10,231 nucleotides of DNA, taken from assembly GCA_002372465.1 (NCBI GenBank), contig DFGW01000154.1:1-10231 (forward strand), read 5' to 3'. Origin of the DNA: Butyrivibrio sp. UBA3740. GTDB taxonomy: Bacteria; Bacillota; Clostridia; Lachnospirales; Lachnospiraceae. Below are positions 1 through 7,554 of the stretch, piece after piece. Both the position numbers and the translations under genes were made by a program. Under the pieces are notes generated by a model. The model was not told the DNA's origin. It saw only the letters and a list, made by a program, of their open reading frames with translations, and ran no database searches. Position 1 is the first letter of the stretch; each line of letters starts with the position of its first letter.

Positions 1-4
1 CCTT

Positions 5-817
5 TTATCCAAGCTTTATTGGTGTCCCTTCGACTGTTACAGGTCCGCTGCTCTTTGCCTTAAGCATTGAGTTTCCTGCCACTGTGACATTTCCGCCCTC
101 CACATTGACGCGGTTGTTACAGTTGATCTCGAAGGTATTGCTGGCTTCCATCTTTACCTTTGTGGCTTCTAAGGAAACCGTTCCGTTGGAGCCATTCATA
201 AAGAGCTTTATGTTGTCACCGACCTTGATGGTGAGCTTTTGCTTTGCCAGTATTTCCATCTGGCCGTTTTCTGTCTTTATCTCTATCTTGTTTTCCCCAT
301 CCTTGTCGGAGATGAGGATCTTCTTTTTCTCGTTATCAAGCTCAATCTTGTGGAGTTCCTTGGAGGTTGTAACGGTTATCTTGTCGTTGTCCCCCTCTCC
401 CTCCTTGTTGTCTATGATGTCAATGGTGTTTCCGTTTCTGGTCTTTATTCTTTTTATCTTGTTGTCCTCATCAAAGGCGCCCTTCATGAAGCTTGAATTG
501 TTCTTGGGAACTGCGCCGATGATGAAGGCCCTGTCGATAATACCCTGTTCAAACACCACAAGGACCTGATCCCCGATCTCGGGATTGAAATAATCTCCCC
601 ACTTATCCCCGCCATAGGGAAGAGCTATCCTGGCCCACACCAGCTTATTTTCCTCATAGTCTCTGGTGTTGATGTTGACCTGGACAAAGCCCTGCTTATC
701 CTTGTCGTAGTTCTTTACAACCGTACAGACCATTACGCCGTTTATACGGTTATCCCACATTTCAGTTTTATCAAGCTGATGCCTGGCGACATCATCCACA
801 ATATCGAATAAAGGCAT
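5..817 (-). CDS. Baseplate spike, gp5/VgrG C-terminal type (gpV-like)
   Basis: A 270-aa spike protein that plugs the hub and forms the puncturing needle. Residues 25-104 are the OB-fold: INGVMVCTVVKNYDKDKQGF, then VWARIALPYGG (60-70), WGDYFNPEIGDQVLVVFEQG (73-92) and AFIIGAV (97-103). Residues 125-270 are short alternating strands (KITVTTSK, KILISD, KIEIKTENGQMEIL, LTIKVG, TVSLEA, KMEAS, VNVEGG, VTVAG) typical of the gp5 beta-helix, ending GTPIKLG. There is no toxin or enzymatic extension, so a separate PAAR tip and effector are expected elsewhere. The ATG has GGGAGG five bases upstream. Only 4 bp of the window follow the stop; their complement reads AAGG, possibly part of the next gene's ribosome site. 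Confidence 0.9.
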   Translation of the reverse strand: MPLFDIVDDVARHQLDKTEMWDNRINGVMVCTVVKNYDKDKQGFVQVNINTRDYEENKLVWARIALPYGGDKWGDYFNPEIGDQVLVVFEQGIIDRAFIIGAVPKNNSSFMKGAFDEDNKIKRIKTRNGNTIDIIDNKEGEGDNDKITVTTSKELHKIELDNEKKKILISDKDGENKIEIKTENGQMEILAKQKLTIKVGDNIKLFMNGSNGTVSLEATKVKMEASNTFEINCNNRVNVEGGNVTVAGNSMLKAKSSGPVTVEGTPIKLG

Positions 818-843
818 CTTATCCTCCCGGCTTTATTGTAAGA

Positions 844-2007
844 TCAAAGGGTTGCTGCCTTACCCACGATCTTCGTGGTGTAAAGGCCTCCCATACTGTA
901 CTCATGGATCACATCCGTAATATAGAACTTATTGGAAATAGCAGCGCCAAATCCTTTAAGTATTACGAATCTGCCCGGAACAAGTTCAGGCATTCCACAG
1001 AGCTTCATCTCCAGGTGTCCTAATCTGTAGGAAATGTCCTCCAGAATGTAGTTTGCTCTGTTATCTGCATCCGCCTGGGTCTCTATGGAAGAATCAATAT
1101 ATACGAAAGACTGACCTGAGACCAGTGGCTTTGCCTTGGAGCCAATGGAAAACTTTCCGGTGTTTTTCTTCTTTACCTCTACTTTGCTGGCCTTTCCTAT
1201 GTCCAGTGTTCTTACCTTTACCTCACCTACAAGACCGGTGATGTCATAACCTATATCGTAGGAAAGGATCATGCTGGAAGGATAAATCTCCGCCAGCTCC
1301 TGGGTGTTGGATTTGGCCTGTCTGAAGGCTATGTTTCCACCCACGGTAAAGAACTCGAAATTGAATTTCCTTGCAGCCTTGACCACAAAGTCGTAATCAC
1401 TTTCTGCCACCATCTCGATCCTGTTGTCAGGACTCTCTCCTGCGCCTCCTGCCGGAGCGCCTCCCGGCGGCTTATCAGGGGTATCGGATATGGTGATGGA
1501 ATCTATTATGTTGTTGTTCTTAAGGGTCTGATAGGTGCTCTGATCCAGTATCTCTTTTACTGCATCGGAGTAATAGTTGGCCTTTAGTCTTTTGGAATTA
1601 TTATTGGCCATCATAATTCCCTTTACGTCCATGGCCGTGATCCTTATGACCGTATCTCCCGCAAAAGATGCGTCATAAACGAAATCCACCTTGGCGATGT
1701 AGCCCTTAAAAACTACCGTTGCATTTGTAGAGTGTCCAAGGTATATAGTTACATCCGTGCCCAGGGCCACATATTTCTTCAGGTCGTCTACCAGAAATGC
1801 TCCACTGCTTGTATCGTAGGCATACAGTATCGAAAAGGTAGCTATTCCTGCCTTGAGTTCACTGGTGGTTTCCACCATAATGTCTGTGACGGCAACCTTG
1901 ACTTTCTTATTCTCCTCCGGGTCATTACCTCCTAAAAGGACTCTTCCCAGAGGCTGATGAAAGGCCTCATATTTTTCATATAGTTGGTTAAGATCTATAG
2001 CAGCCAT
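844..2007 (-). CDS. Baseplate hub protein, gpD/gp27-like (VgrG N-terminal type)
   Basis: A 387-aa hub protein of the phage late control D family, the trimer that links tube to spike. Supporting features are the N-terminal barrel strands (35-110, ending VFKGYIAKVDF), DVKGIMM (127-133), the conserved ESDYDFVVKAARKFNFEFF (202-220), and a C-terminal GMPELVPGRFVILKGFG (338-354) with FYITDVIHEYSMGGLYTTKI (361-380). The length fits a stand-alone gpD rather than a full VgrG; the spike is a separate gene 26 bp downstream. An odd Pro/Gly/Ala linker (176-196) is inserted just before the ESDYDF motif. The ribosome site is weak and the upstream gene ends 3 bp away, so expression is probably coupled to it. 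Confidence 0.9.
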   Translation of the reverse strand: MAAIDLNQLYEKYEAFHQPLGRVLLGGNDPEENKKVKVAVTDIMVETTSELKAGIATFSILYAYDTSSGAFLVDDLKKYVALGTDVTIYLGHSTNATVVFKGYIAKVDFVYDASFAGDTVIRITAMDVKGIMMANNNSKRLKANYYSDAVKEILDQSTYQTLKNNNIIDSITISDTPDKPPGGAPAGGAGESPDNRIEMVAESDYDFVVKAARKFNFEFFTVGGNIAFRQAKSNTQELAEIYPSSMILSYDIGYDITGLVGEVKVRTLDIGKASKVEVKKKNTGKFSIGSKAKPLVSGQSFVYIDSSIETQADADNRANYILEDISYRLGHLEMKLCGMPELVPGRFVILKGFGAAISNKFYITDVIHEYSMGGLYTTKIVGKAATL

Positions 2008-2010
2008 AGT

Positions 2011-2913
2011 TTATACGCCAATTCCCATCTTTACGCCACCGGGTATAGAAGGTGTCGGTGAATAGAAGTATTTGTTGTACATGGATTTGAAGTTATCAAT
2101 ATTCTTACCATACTCACTCTGATCATAGAGAACCATGTTGATGGAGACCACAGCTCTGCAGGGCTCACCGTTAACATTAAACATGGTATATTCAGCGTTT
2201 ACGGAGTTTAACAGCCCCTCATATTTCATATCGCCCCAGACAAAGATACACATTCGTTTATTTGGGTCTCTTACAACGGCATTGAGGGCCTCAACTTCCT
2301 TCTGAACTGAAGTTTTCTTATTACCCGTTGCTGCAAGTCCTACATTAACAGCTCCCTTTATAAGGCTTGACTGACCTAAGGTAAACTTATCAGAATAGAA
2401 TGCATCCTGTGGATCAGTTGTGTCGAAGTAAACCTTGAAATTCATATCAATACGGGTATCGGTGGAAGCCATATGTGAACCCGGTATCAGGCTCTTTAGT
2501 CCATCCTCTCCCGGGTTTTTTGAAGCATTCTTGGGGTCCAATGATGGCTGCCTGTGATTCGTATAGTTCTGGACAGGCAATTCCTCACCACCGTAACCGT
2601 TTATAGTGATCTCGTCCGGGTTGAATTGAACTTCAAATCTGTAGGATTTGATCTTACCGGAATAAGTAAAATGCTCATCATCTATGTCGCTGGAAAAACC
2701 AGCAGATCTTGCTGCATAACCCATAACAGACTTGGTATTAAACTCTCCAACGTCGGCTACATTGCCCATTCCGCCGCCCATTCCGGAACTTGGTTTGGGC
2801 GCTTCCTGGTATTCCACCTTATATTCTGATTTATCACCGATGATAAGAACGGCTTTTTTTACTGCTCCAAGATATGAGGCGGCAGTATCTTTTACGACAT
2901 CCATTACTCCCAT
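2011..2913 (-). CDS. CIS tube-adaptor (Afp7/gp53-like), second copy
   Basis: A 300-aa paralogue of the preceding gene with the same core: RFEVQFNPDEITI (92-104), RIDMNFKVYFDTTD (154-167), MCIFVWGDMKYEGLLNSVN (221-239) and YTMFNVNGEPCRAVVSINM (242-260). It differs by a Gly/Met-rich loop (43-50) in the leader and a Pro/Gly-rich C-terminal tail (285-300). It too lacks LysM. The ATG follows CGGAGA at about 9 bases; a second Met at residue 4 is possible. The stop lies 3 bp from the next gene. That tight junction, with only a weak ribosome site for the hub gene, indicates translational coupling. It likely sits between the first adaptor and the hub. Confidence 0.85.
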   Translation of the reverse strand: MGVMDVVKDTAASYLGAVKKAVLIIGDKSEYKVEYQEAPKPSSGMGGGMGNVADVGEFNTKSVMGYAARSAGFSSDIDDEHFTYSGKIKSYRFEVQFNPDEITINGYGGEELPVQNYTNHRQPSLDPKNASKNPGEDGLKSLIPGSHMASTDTRIDMNFKVYFDTTDPQDAFYSDKFTLGQSSLIKGAVNVGLAATGNKKTSVQKEVEALNAVVRDPNKRMCIFVWGDMKYEGLLNSVNAEYTMFNVNGEPCRAVVSINMVLYDQSEYGKNIDNFKSMYNKYFYSPTPSIPGGVKMGIGV

Positions 2914-2930
2914 ACGCTAAAATCTCCGGA

Positions 2931-3899
2931 TCAAAAACTGATATTTACCAAACTGTTATTTGTCCATGTGCTGGCAGAACTGTGAACTCCTTCAAAACCT
3001 GGCATATCGCTCTTTGCCTCGAAACAGTCGTTGAAAGCCTTGTCCCAGTAGGAATCGTCATAGCCCTGATCAACCTTCTTCTTATCCTGAGTCAGTTCCA
3101 GGTGCATCTCACCTCTTACGGGATTTCCCTTGCTGTTAAACATTGTAAATCTGTTGCTTACGTCTGTTATGGTGCCTCGAAATACCATCTTCGACCAGAA
3201 GAACACAACTTCCTGTGTAATGTTGGAACAAAGAAGTGATAAAATGGCATCCATCTTGGGCTTTACACTGTAGTCTCCGGTAAGAGATTCTTTTCCCTTT
3301 AATAAAGAGCTGCCGGCCTTGTTGAGTGCCGAAGTAACGTTCATATTTGAAAGCTCGTTAAGTCCGAAAGCATTCATATTGTCAGTGTCATCAAAGATCA
3401 GGTCGAAGGAAAGCTTGCTCTTTCCTGAGAAGTTGTAGACCTTCAGGTTATCAATACCTTCATCAGCTCTTCTGGACTGAATCCTACCATTTACTGAGGA
3501 AAGCCTTATGGTGGCCGGATTGTACTGAACCTTGAACTTGAAGAAGGTGTTCATTCCCTCCTCCAGGTCTCCTGCCAGGCTCTCATCCTCCTGTCCCAGA
3601 TAATTGATAGTCTCCTTGTAGGTGGCGCCAAGCTTATCACCTGCACCCGATCCGATTACGCTCATAAGAGTATCCAGTATTCCGCTCTTGGCACCCTCAG
3701 CAACATCATTGATGCTGAGTTTAGAATTAACCTTTTTCATAAGACCTTTTTCCAGGTTTTTGATGGCAGTAATCTCATCCTTCATAACTCCCATCTTATT
3801 AAAATCTGCAAGGTAGATGTACAGGATTGCCTTTTCACCGGCGCCATCCATAAACATTCCCTTTATGCTGGTAGACAAATTGCTAAGTGCTCCGGCCAT
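2931..3899 (-). CDS. CIS tube-adaptor (Afp7/gp53-like), first copy
   Basis: A 322-aa protein of the contractile-injection-system tube family that caps or initiates the inner tube at the baseplate (Afp7-like). The family core is clear: KVQYNPATIRLSS (123-135), KLSFDLIFDDTD (162-173), EVVFFWSKMVFRGTITDVS (230-248) and RFTMFNSKGNPVRGEMHLEL (250-269). Residues 1-115 are a longer, helix-rich leader than I recall for the family, and the C-terminus (275-322) has no LysM domain, which the common eCIS versions carry. The ATG has AAAGGAGA about 6 bases upstream. A paralogue follows 17 bp later. The two together probably build successive rings between tube and hub. Family assignment is solid; which ring it forms is inferred. 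Confidence 0.85.
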   Translation of the reverse strand: MAGALSNLSTSIKGMFMDGAGEKAILYIYLADFNKMGVMKDEITAIKNLEKGLMKKVNSKLSINDVAEGAKSGILDTLMSVIGSGAGDKLGATYKETINYLGQEDESLAGDLEEGMNTFFKFKVQYNPATIRLSSVNGRIQSRRADEGIDNLKVYNFSGKSKLSFDLIFDDTDNMNAFGLNELSNMNVTSALNKAGSSLLKGKESLTGDYSVKPKMDAILSLLCSNITQEVVFFWSKMVFRGTITDVSNRFTMFNSKGNPVRGEMHLELTQDKKKVDQGYDDSYWDKAFNDCFEAKSDMPGFEGVHSSASTWTNNSLVNISF

Positions 3900-3923
3900 G
3901 GCTGGTCTCCTTTCCTAAGCTTT

Positions 3924-5816
3924 TCAGGTATATCCCCGTCTCGCCTTTTCGTTTTTCATTTGGCGCTCGAGCCTTGTCATTACCTGATTGCTTATGGTGT
4001 TCATTTCATGCTTTACGCCGTTTTCGATGAGTTTCTGAATATCGTAGGCGCTGATATTTGATTGGGTGGTCTGATTTGTTACCACCTGCTGTTTGTTTAT
4101 TACCTGGTCCTGAGTAATCGACTCAGATCTGATCTCCTTGTTTATCTGTCTGGAGATATTATTCTGCAGTTCATTTATCTGGTCGTTTAATTCTTCTGTG
4201 GTAAGACTCTCTGTCCTTCTGTGAATGGTCTCCACCGGATGATCAAAGGCTTCTTTTCTCTGTCTAGGCTTTCTTTCTTCCTCTCTGGCTTCCTTAAGGG
4301 ATTTAAGGAATTCCTCAGCCTCCTTTGACCTCTTTACCGTCTGCTGATTCCCGGCTTCACTTGCTACTCTTTCCGCTTCATTGATGTCGTAGATAAGCTC
4401 ACCTACTTCAGCGGGACGAATGTAGTTGTTGGAAACCAGTGTGGTATCTCCCTGATAGTACTCATTTATCATCTGATAGATCTCTGCTGCCTGATCAGGG
4501 AAAAGAGTCTGCATCTCCTTCATAATGAGTTCCTGACGCTTTTGCTTTTTCTCAGATCTTTCAGCAAGAACTGCCTTAAGCTGCTCGGGGTTATTAAGAG
4601 CCAGGGCTCCGTCCTGTATTGTCTTTTCCATTCCACCGCCGGCTTCCCGGTCGATGTGTTTAAGTCTTATCTTCTCGAAGGCTCTCTCGTAATCCAGCCT
4701 TCTCTTTTCATTCTGGACATTGATGGCATTGATGGTCTCCGTGATCCTAAGAACCTCTTCCTCTGACATCTGTCCATCTTCGGGTTTTTGCAAAAGCTCT
4801 ATCTCTGTCTGACTTAAGTTGTTGGTCTCTTCAAGATACTCCTGACTTTCAAAGTAGTTTGCTATGCTCTCCTCGGTATTGTTCATGATGCGAAGGAAGG
4901 TGTGATCCGAAGATTTAAAGAAGGTGTCCTCAAATCTGAAGTAATTTTCGCTCCTTCCGTAGAACCTGTCATAGCCCACATGGTATATGTTCTTTAGCAT
5001 GTCCATGAGAACCGCAGAAGTGATCTCATTTCTTACACTGCTTATCTCACTTTCATTGTTCTCTATATTCTCTTCATATATGTTGCTGTTTAGGAATACC
5101 AGGTTCTCTCCCGGAACTCCCGCCTGCTGCCTTAGCATGGACAAAAGAATATGCTGAGCGGTGTAGGACTGGTCTGAGAGTGAATATTCACTGCTCTCTA
5201 TCTCGTTCTCGGTAACAGATCTGTTGTAGTTTGAAACTATCTGGTAAATAGCTCCTGTCCCAAGCCTGTCCATCACCTTGGTGTAGAGGTAGTTCTCCCT
5301 CTCTCTTTCGGTCCTTTCCATCTCAGAGCTTGTGATCTCTTTTTGCCTTTGCTCAACGGTTTCTATCAGCTCTTTAAGTTCTCCGCCCCTTTGAAGGTAA
5401 AGGCTTATGAGAGTATTGGTGTTTCTGGTCTCCTCAGCCATGCGGTAAAAGGCGTTCATGAACTTCCTATCGTCCTTAACTCCCAACCTGTATAGGGCAT
5501 CTGTAATAAATACCTTATCCTGGTAGGTTAGATTGACTTCTGCGGAAGCAACAATCCTGTTGAGGACATTATTTAATATCTCCACCTTCTGAAGATTGGT
5601 CTCATTCCTCTGACTCTGATTGATGATGCTGGTCATCCCTTCACCTTCGGAAACATATATCTCCGGCGGTGTTGCAGAGATATGGAGCAGATCCTCTTCC
5701 TCGATCCTTGTCTCCATGAGGGAGTAGTTGCCTATGATCCTCTCATAGAAGGCTTCCGGGTCTCTTATGTATGTAGTTTTTGCCTTTATCTCTATAGGAG
5801 CTGTTATGGTAAGCAA
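3924..5816 (-). CDS. Large charged, coiled-coil-like CIS protein of unknown function
   Basis: I do not recognise this 630-aa protein. It is hydrophilic and mostly helical by eye, with very charged segments at 150-176 (RQKEI..ERTERERE), 340-390, 415-435 and 495-525 (KEAEEFLKSLKEAREEERKPRQRKE). A heptad-like region follows at 540-562, then a Gln/Asn/Thr-rich linker (565-588). It appears to lack cysteine and tryptophan, with no signal peptide or membrane span. The C-terminus, YDIQKLIENGVKHEMNTISN then QVMTRLERQMKNEKARRG, resembles the short V-x-x-LE-x-x-x-x-x-E-x-x-RRG tail I recall from other CIS proteins. The chosen start is TTG with AGAGGTGAC just upstream; no in-frame ATG or GTG precedes it. 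Its place between the second tube protein and the adaptors, 24 bp after one and followed 24 bp later by the next, argues for a structural or assembly role. It is smaller than most tape measures and lacks their hydrophobic segments. Confidence 0.6.
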   Translation of the reverse strand: MLTITAPIEIKAKTTYIRDPEAFYERIIGNYSLMETRIEEEDLLHISATPPEIYVSEGEGMTSIINQSQRNETNLQKVEILNNVLNRIVASAEVNLTYQDKVFITDALYRLGVKDDRKFMNAFYRMAEETRNTNTLISLYLQRGGELKELIETVEQRQKEITSSEMERTERERENYLYTKVMDRLGTGAIYQIVSNYNRSVTENEIESSEYSLSDQSYTAQHILLSMLRQQAGVPGENLVFLNSNIYEENIENNESEISSVRNEITSAVLMDMLKNIYHVGYDRFYGRSENYFRFEDTFFKSSDHTFLRIMNNTEESIANYFESQEYLEETNNLSQTEIELLQKPEDGQMSEEEVLRITETINAINVQNEKRRLDYERAFEKIRLKHIDREAGGGMEKTIQDGALALNNPEQLKAVLAERSEKKQKRQELIMKEMQTLFPDQAAEIYQMINEYYQGDTTLVSNNYIRPAEVGELIYDINEAERVASEAGNQQTVKRSKEAEEFLKSLKEAREEERKPRQRKEAFDHPVETIHRRTESLTTEELNDQINELQNNISRQINKEIRSESITQDQVINKQQVVTNQTTQSNISAYDIQKLIENGVKHEMNTISNQVMTRLERQMKNEKARRGYT

Positions 5817-5840
5817 CCTGTCACCTCTTCAATACTTTTT
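5800..5840 (-). promoter_or_regulatory. Ribosome site and TTG start of the 630-aa gene
   Basis: The minus strand reads GAAGAGGTGACAGG then TTG (5816-5814). AGAGGTG lies at normal distance, and no ATG or GTG exists in frame upstream before the previous gene's stop. A TTG start usually lowers initiation and fits a low-copy component. Confidence 0.55.
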
Positions 5841-7526
5841 TTATTTCTTGAGAGCATCTGCCATGAGAGCTCTTCTTGTGGGCGGATATGTCACAGCCTC
5901 CGGCTTTTCACCGTCCTTAGGGGACTTGGCTGCCCACTTGGGATTTGGGCCGTCCTTAGGGCTGTAGGGCTCATGAGCTTCCGGCTTTTCACTGTCCTTT
6001 GGTGACTTTTTTGCCCATTTTGGATCAGGGCCGTCCTTGGGACTATAGGGCTCATGAGCTTCCGGCTTTTCATCGTCCGTAGGGGACTTAACTGCCCACT
6101 TTGGTGTTGCTCCATCATTGATATCGTATGGATCCTTTGCCTCCGGCTTTTCCTTATCCTTAGGAGAAACCTGGGCGTATTTATTATTTGCCCTGTCTTT
6201 ATTCATTGTGTAAGCTGGCTTATTCACCTCTGATTTATCATTTCTGACTACGGTGTTGCCCTTCTTCTTGTAGATAGGCTGAGCAGCATTCTTATCAACG
6301 TATGCAACCGTGGAGTACTTCTGCTTCTCCTTATCCTTGGCAAGTTCGTACTGAACTCTGTTGAAGTCTCCGGAATCGGTTCTTTCAACTATGCTTGAGC
6401 CGTCCTTGGTAGTAACCTTATAGGTGTTGCCTGACTTATCAGGACCACTTGGCTTAGCCCACTGATTGACGGTTCCGCTCTTTCCATCCCAGGCGGGTTT
6501 ATTGACCTCTGCGTGGTCAATTCTCTTGGTGTGGTTCTTTCCGTCTTCTCCGGCCACCTGATCATAGATCTTTTCTCCGGAGTTCTGATCAAGATAGGCC
6601 TTCTGTGCATATTTCTCTTTGTCCTTATCCACCTTGATCTCGTACTGGGGCTTGTTGTACTGGGAAGTGTCCTTTCTGACCATTGCAGGCTTTCCATCAA
6701 CCTCCCCCATCTCGTAGGTTTCATCTGCAATATCGGGCTTTGCTCTCGAAGCATATTTGCCCTTGACATCCGAGCCGTCCCACATGGGCTTGTTGACATC
6801 GTTCTGGATGGAATCCTTGATCTTCATGGAACCGTTCTGATCCCACTCATACCAATAAGTATCCTGCGCAGTATCATCGTAAGGACTTCTGGCAGCATAC
6901 TTGTATTTGAGTCTGTTCTTTGAATCTTTTTCGGCTTTCCACTCCTCCTGCTCTGAGGATGACTGGAAAGGATTGGTAACTGCGATAAGCTCTCTGTAAG
7001 CTATCGTGGTGGTCTCGGTAAGGAGTCCGCTTCTCTCGGCATTTAATTCTCCGTACTCCTTACTCATTACGGTACAGCCTGTAAAGGTGTAAATTCTGGC
7101 GGGCCATGCCGGTGGTCCGGCGGTAAAGCCCTGAATGGATTTATGTCTGAATACGTAGAGGATAAGGGGAAGAATAAGCTCTGTTCCGTTTGCCAGAGGA
7201 TCCAAAAATCTCTCGGTTCCCACATATCTTTCTATCTGGAAAGTAAAGGGCTTGGAAATGGGCTTACGCTTTAAATGGATATAGTCGTTTACACCGCCCT
7301 CTCTTATGTACTCATACTCGTTTTCCTTGGTGAAGGCCCTTACAGTCTTTATAGGCAGAAAGTATAAGGCTTCAACCTCCAAAACGAAATTGAAGGCGGG
7401 AGTCGGATTATATATGGCGTCAAAGTCGGTATTGCCAAGGAGGGCCGCTTCGGTGCTGCTGTAGGCCTCGTCCTCGTTTACGAACTTGACGGATCCGTCT
7501 TTTTTGGTGATATACTTTCTTGCCAT
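5841..7526 (-). CDS. Second tube-family protein with long repeat extension
   Basis: A 561-aa protein with two parts. Residues about 40-185 form a gp19-like tube domain: NPTPAFNFVLEVEAL (40-54), the block REGGVNDYIHLKRKPISKPF (75-94), DPLANGTELILPL (109-121), RIYTFTGCTVMSKEYGELNAERSGLL (144-169) and ETTTIAYRELIAV (171-183). Such second tube proteins occur in eCIS loci and are thought to form a specialised ring rather than the bulk tube. Residues 209-561 are an added extension of nine degenerate units, each opening K-Y/W-A. The first five are 46-50 residues, the next three exactly 27, and the last is a half unit ending in a basic tail. No signal peptide or membrane segment is seen. The ATG has GTGAGGT about 7 bases upstream. 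Known second tube proteins I recall lack this extension, so roles such as exposed decoration, length gauge or cargo binding are open. The tube-domain call is firm; the extension's role is unknown. Confidence 0.85.
   Translation of the reverse strand: MARKYITKKDGSVKFVNEDEAYSSTEAALLGNTDFDAIYNPTPAFNFVLEVEALYFLPIKTVRAFTKENEYEYIREGGVNDYIHLKRKPISKPFTFQIERYVGTERFLDPLANGTELILPLILYVFRHKSIQGFTAGPPAWPARIYTFTGCTVMSKEYGELNAERSGLLTETTTIAYRELIAVTNPFQSSSEQEEWKAEKDSKNRLKYKYAARSPYDDTAQDTYWYEWDQNGSMKIKDSIQNDVNKPMWDGSDVKGKYASRAKPDIADETYEMGEVDGKPAMVRKDTSQYNKPQYEIKVDKDKEKYAQKAYLDQNSGEKIYDQVAGEDGKNHTKRIDHAEVNKPAWDGKSGTVNQWAKPSGPDKSGNTYKVTTKDGSSIVERTDSGDFNRVQYELAKDKEKQKYSTVAYVDKNAAQPIYKKKGNTVVRNDKSEVNKPAYTMNKDRANNKYAQVSPKDKEKPEAKDPYDINDGATPKWAVKSPTDDEKPEAHEPYSPKDGPDPKWAKKSPKDSEKPEAHEPYSPKDGPNPKWAAKSPKDGEKPEAVTYPPTRRALMADALKK
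5844..6182 (-). repeat. 81-bp in-frame tandem repeat (about 3.5 copies)
   Basis: Successive units at 6182-6102, 6101-6021 and 6020-5940, with a partial unit from 5939, encode exactly 27 residues each in the pattern K-W-A-x-K-S-P-x-D-x-E-K-P-E-A-H-E-P-Y-S-P-K-D-G-P-x-P. The two middle copies are nearly identical at protein level and share long DNA stretches such as ctcatgagcttccggctttt; the outer copies have diverged. The composition (Pro, Lys, Glu, Asp, Ser) suggests an extended hydrophilic stalk. This is a site where copy number may vary between strains. Confidence 0.9.
6183..6902 (-). repeat. Five degenerate ~48-residue coding repeats
   Basis: Within the second tube protein, units begin at residues 209, 257, 305, 355 and 403 (spacing 48, 48, 50, 48, 46). 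Each opens with KYA or a variant (QWA in the fourth, KYS in the fifth), runs through a G-containing turn with an R/K-x-D segment, and reaches an NKPxW/Y signature (N245, N291, N342, N389 as NRVQY, and N435). The 27-residue units that follow keep the KYA/KWA-x-x-SP opening, so both arrays probably derive from one ancestral unit. A repeated beta-hairpin array is my guess for the fold. Confidence 0.75.
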
Positions 7527-7554
7527 GAAATTACCTCACTTAAAAGCTTTTTTA

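Noticed and set aside
84..569. Plus-strand open frame of 161 codons opposite the spike gene
   Set aside because: Hydrophobic, Ser/Leu-rich translation typical of the antisense of a Lys/Asp/Glu-rich gene; no ribosome site, and the minus-strand spike domain is unambiguous.
5844..6182. CRISPR-like array at the 81-bp repeats
   Set aside because: Repeats are contiguous, in frame and coding, with no spacers of unique sequence.
6389..6923. Overlapping open frames (136 codons on each strand) within the repeat extension
   Set aside because: Long off-frame readings are produced by the repeated codon pattern of the second tube protein; their translations lack any recognisable domain and would need nested genes inside a clear CDS.
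7542..7551. Palindrome AAAAGCTTTT between the DUF6760-like gene and the second tube gene as an operator
   Set aside because: A short AT-rich 10-bp palindrome is common by chance and there is no promoter nearby.
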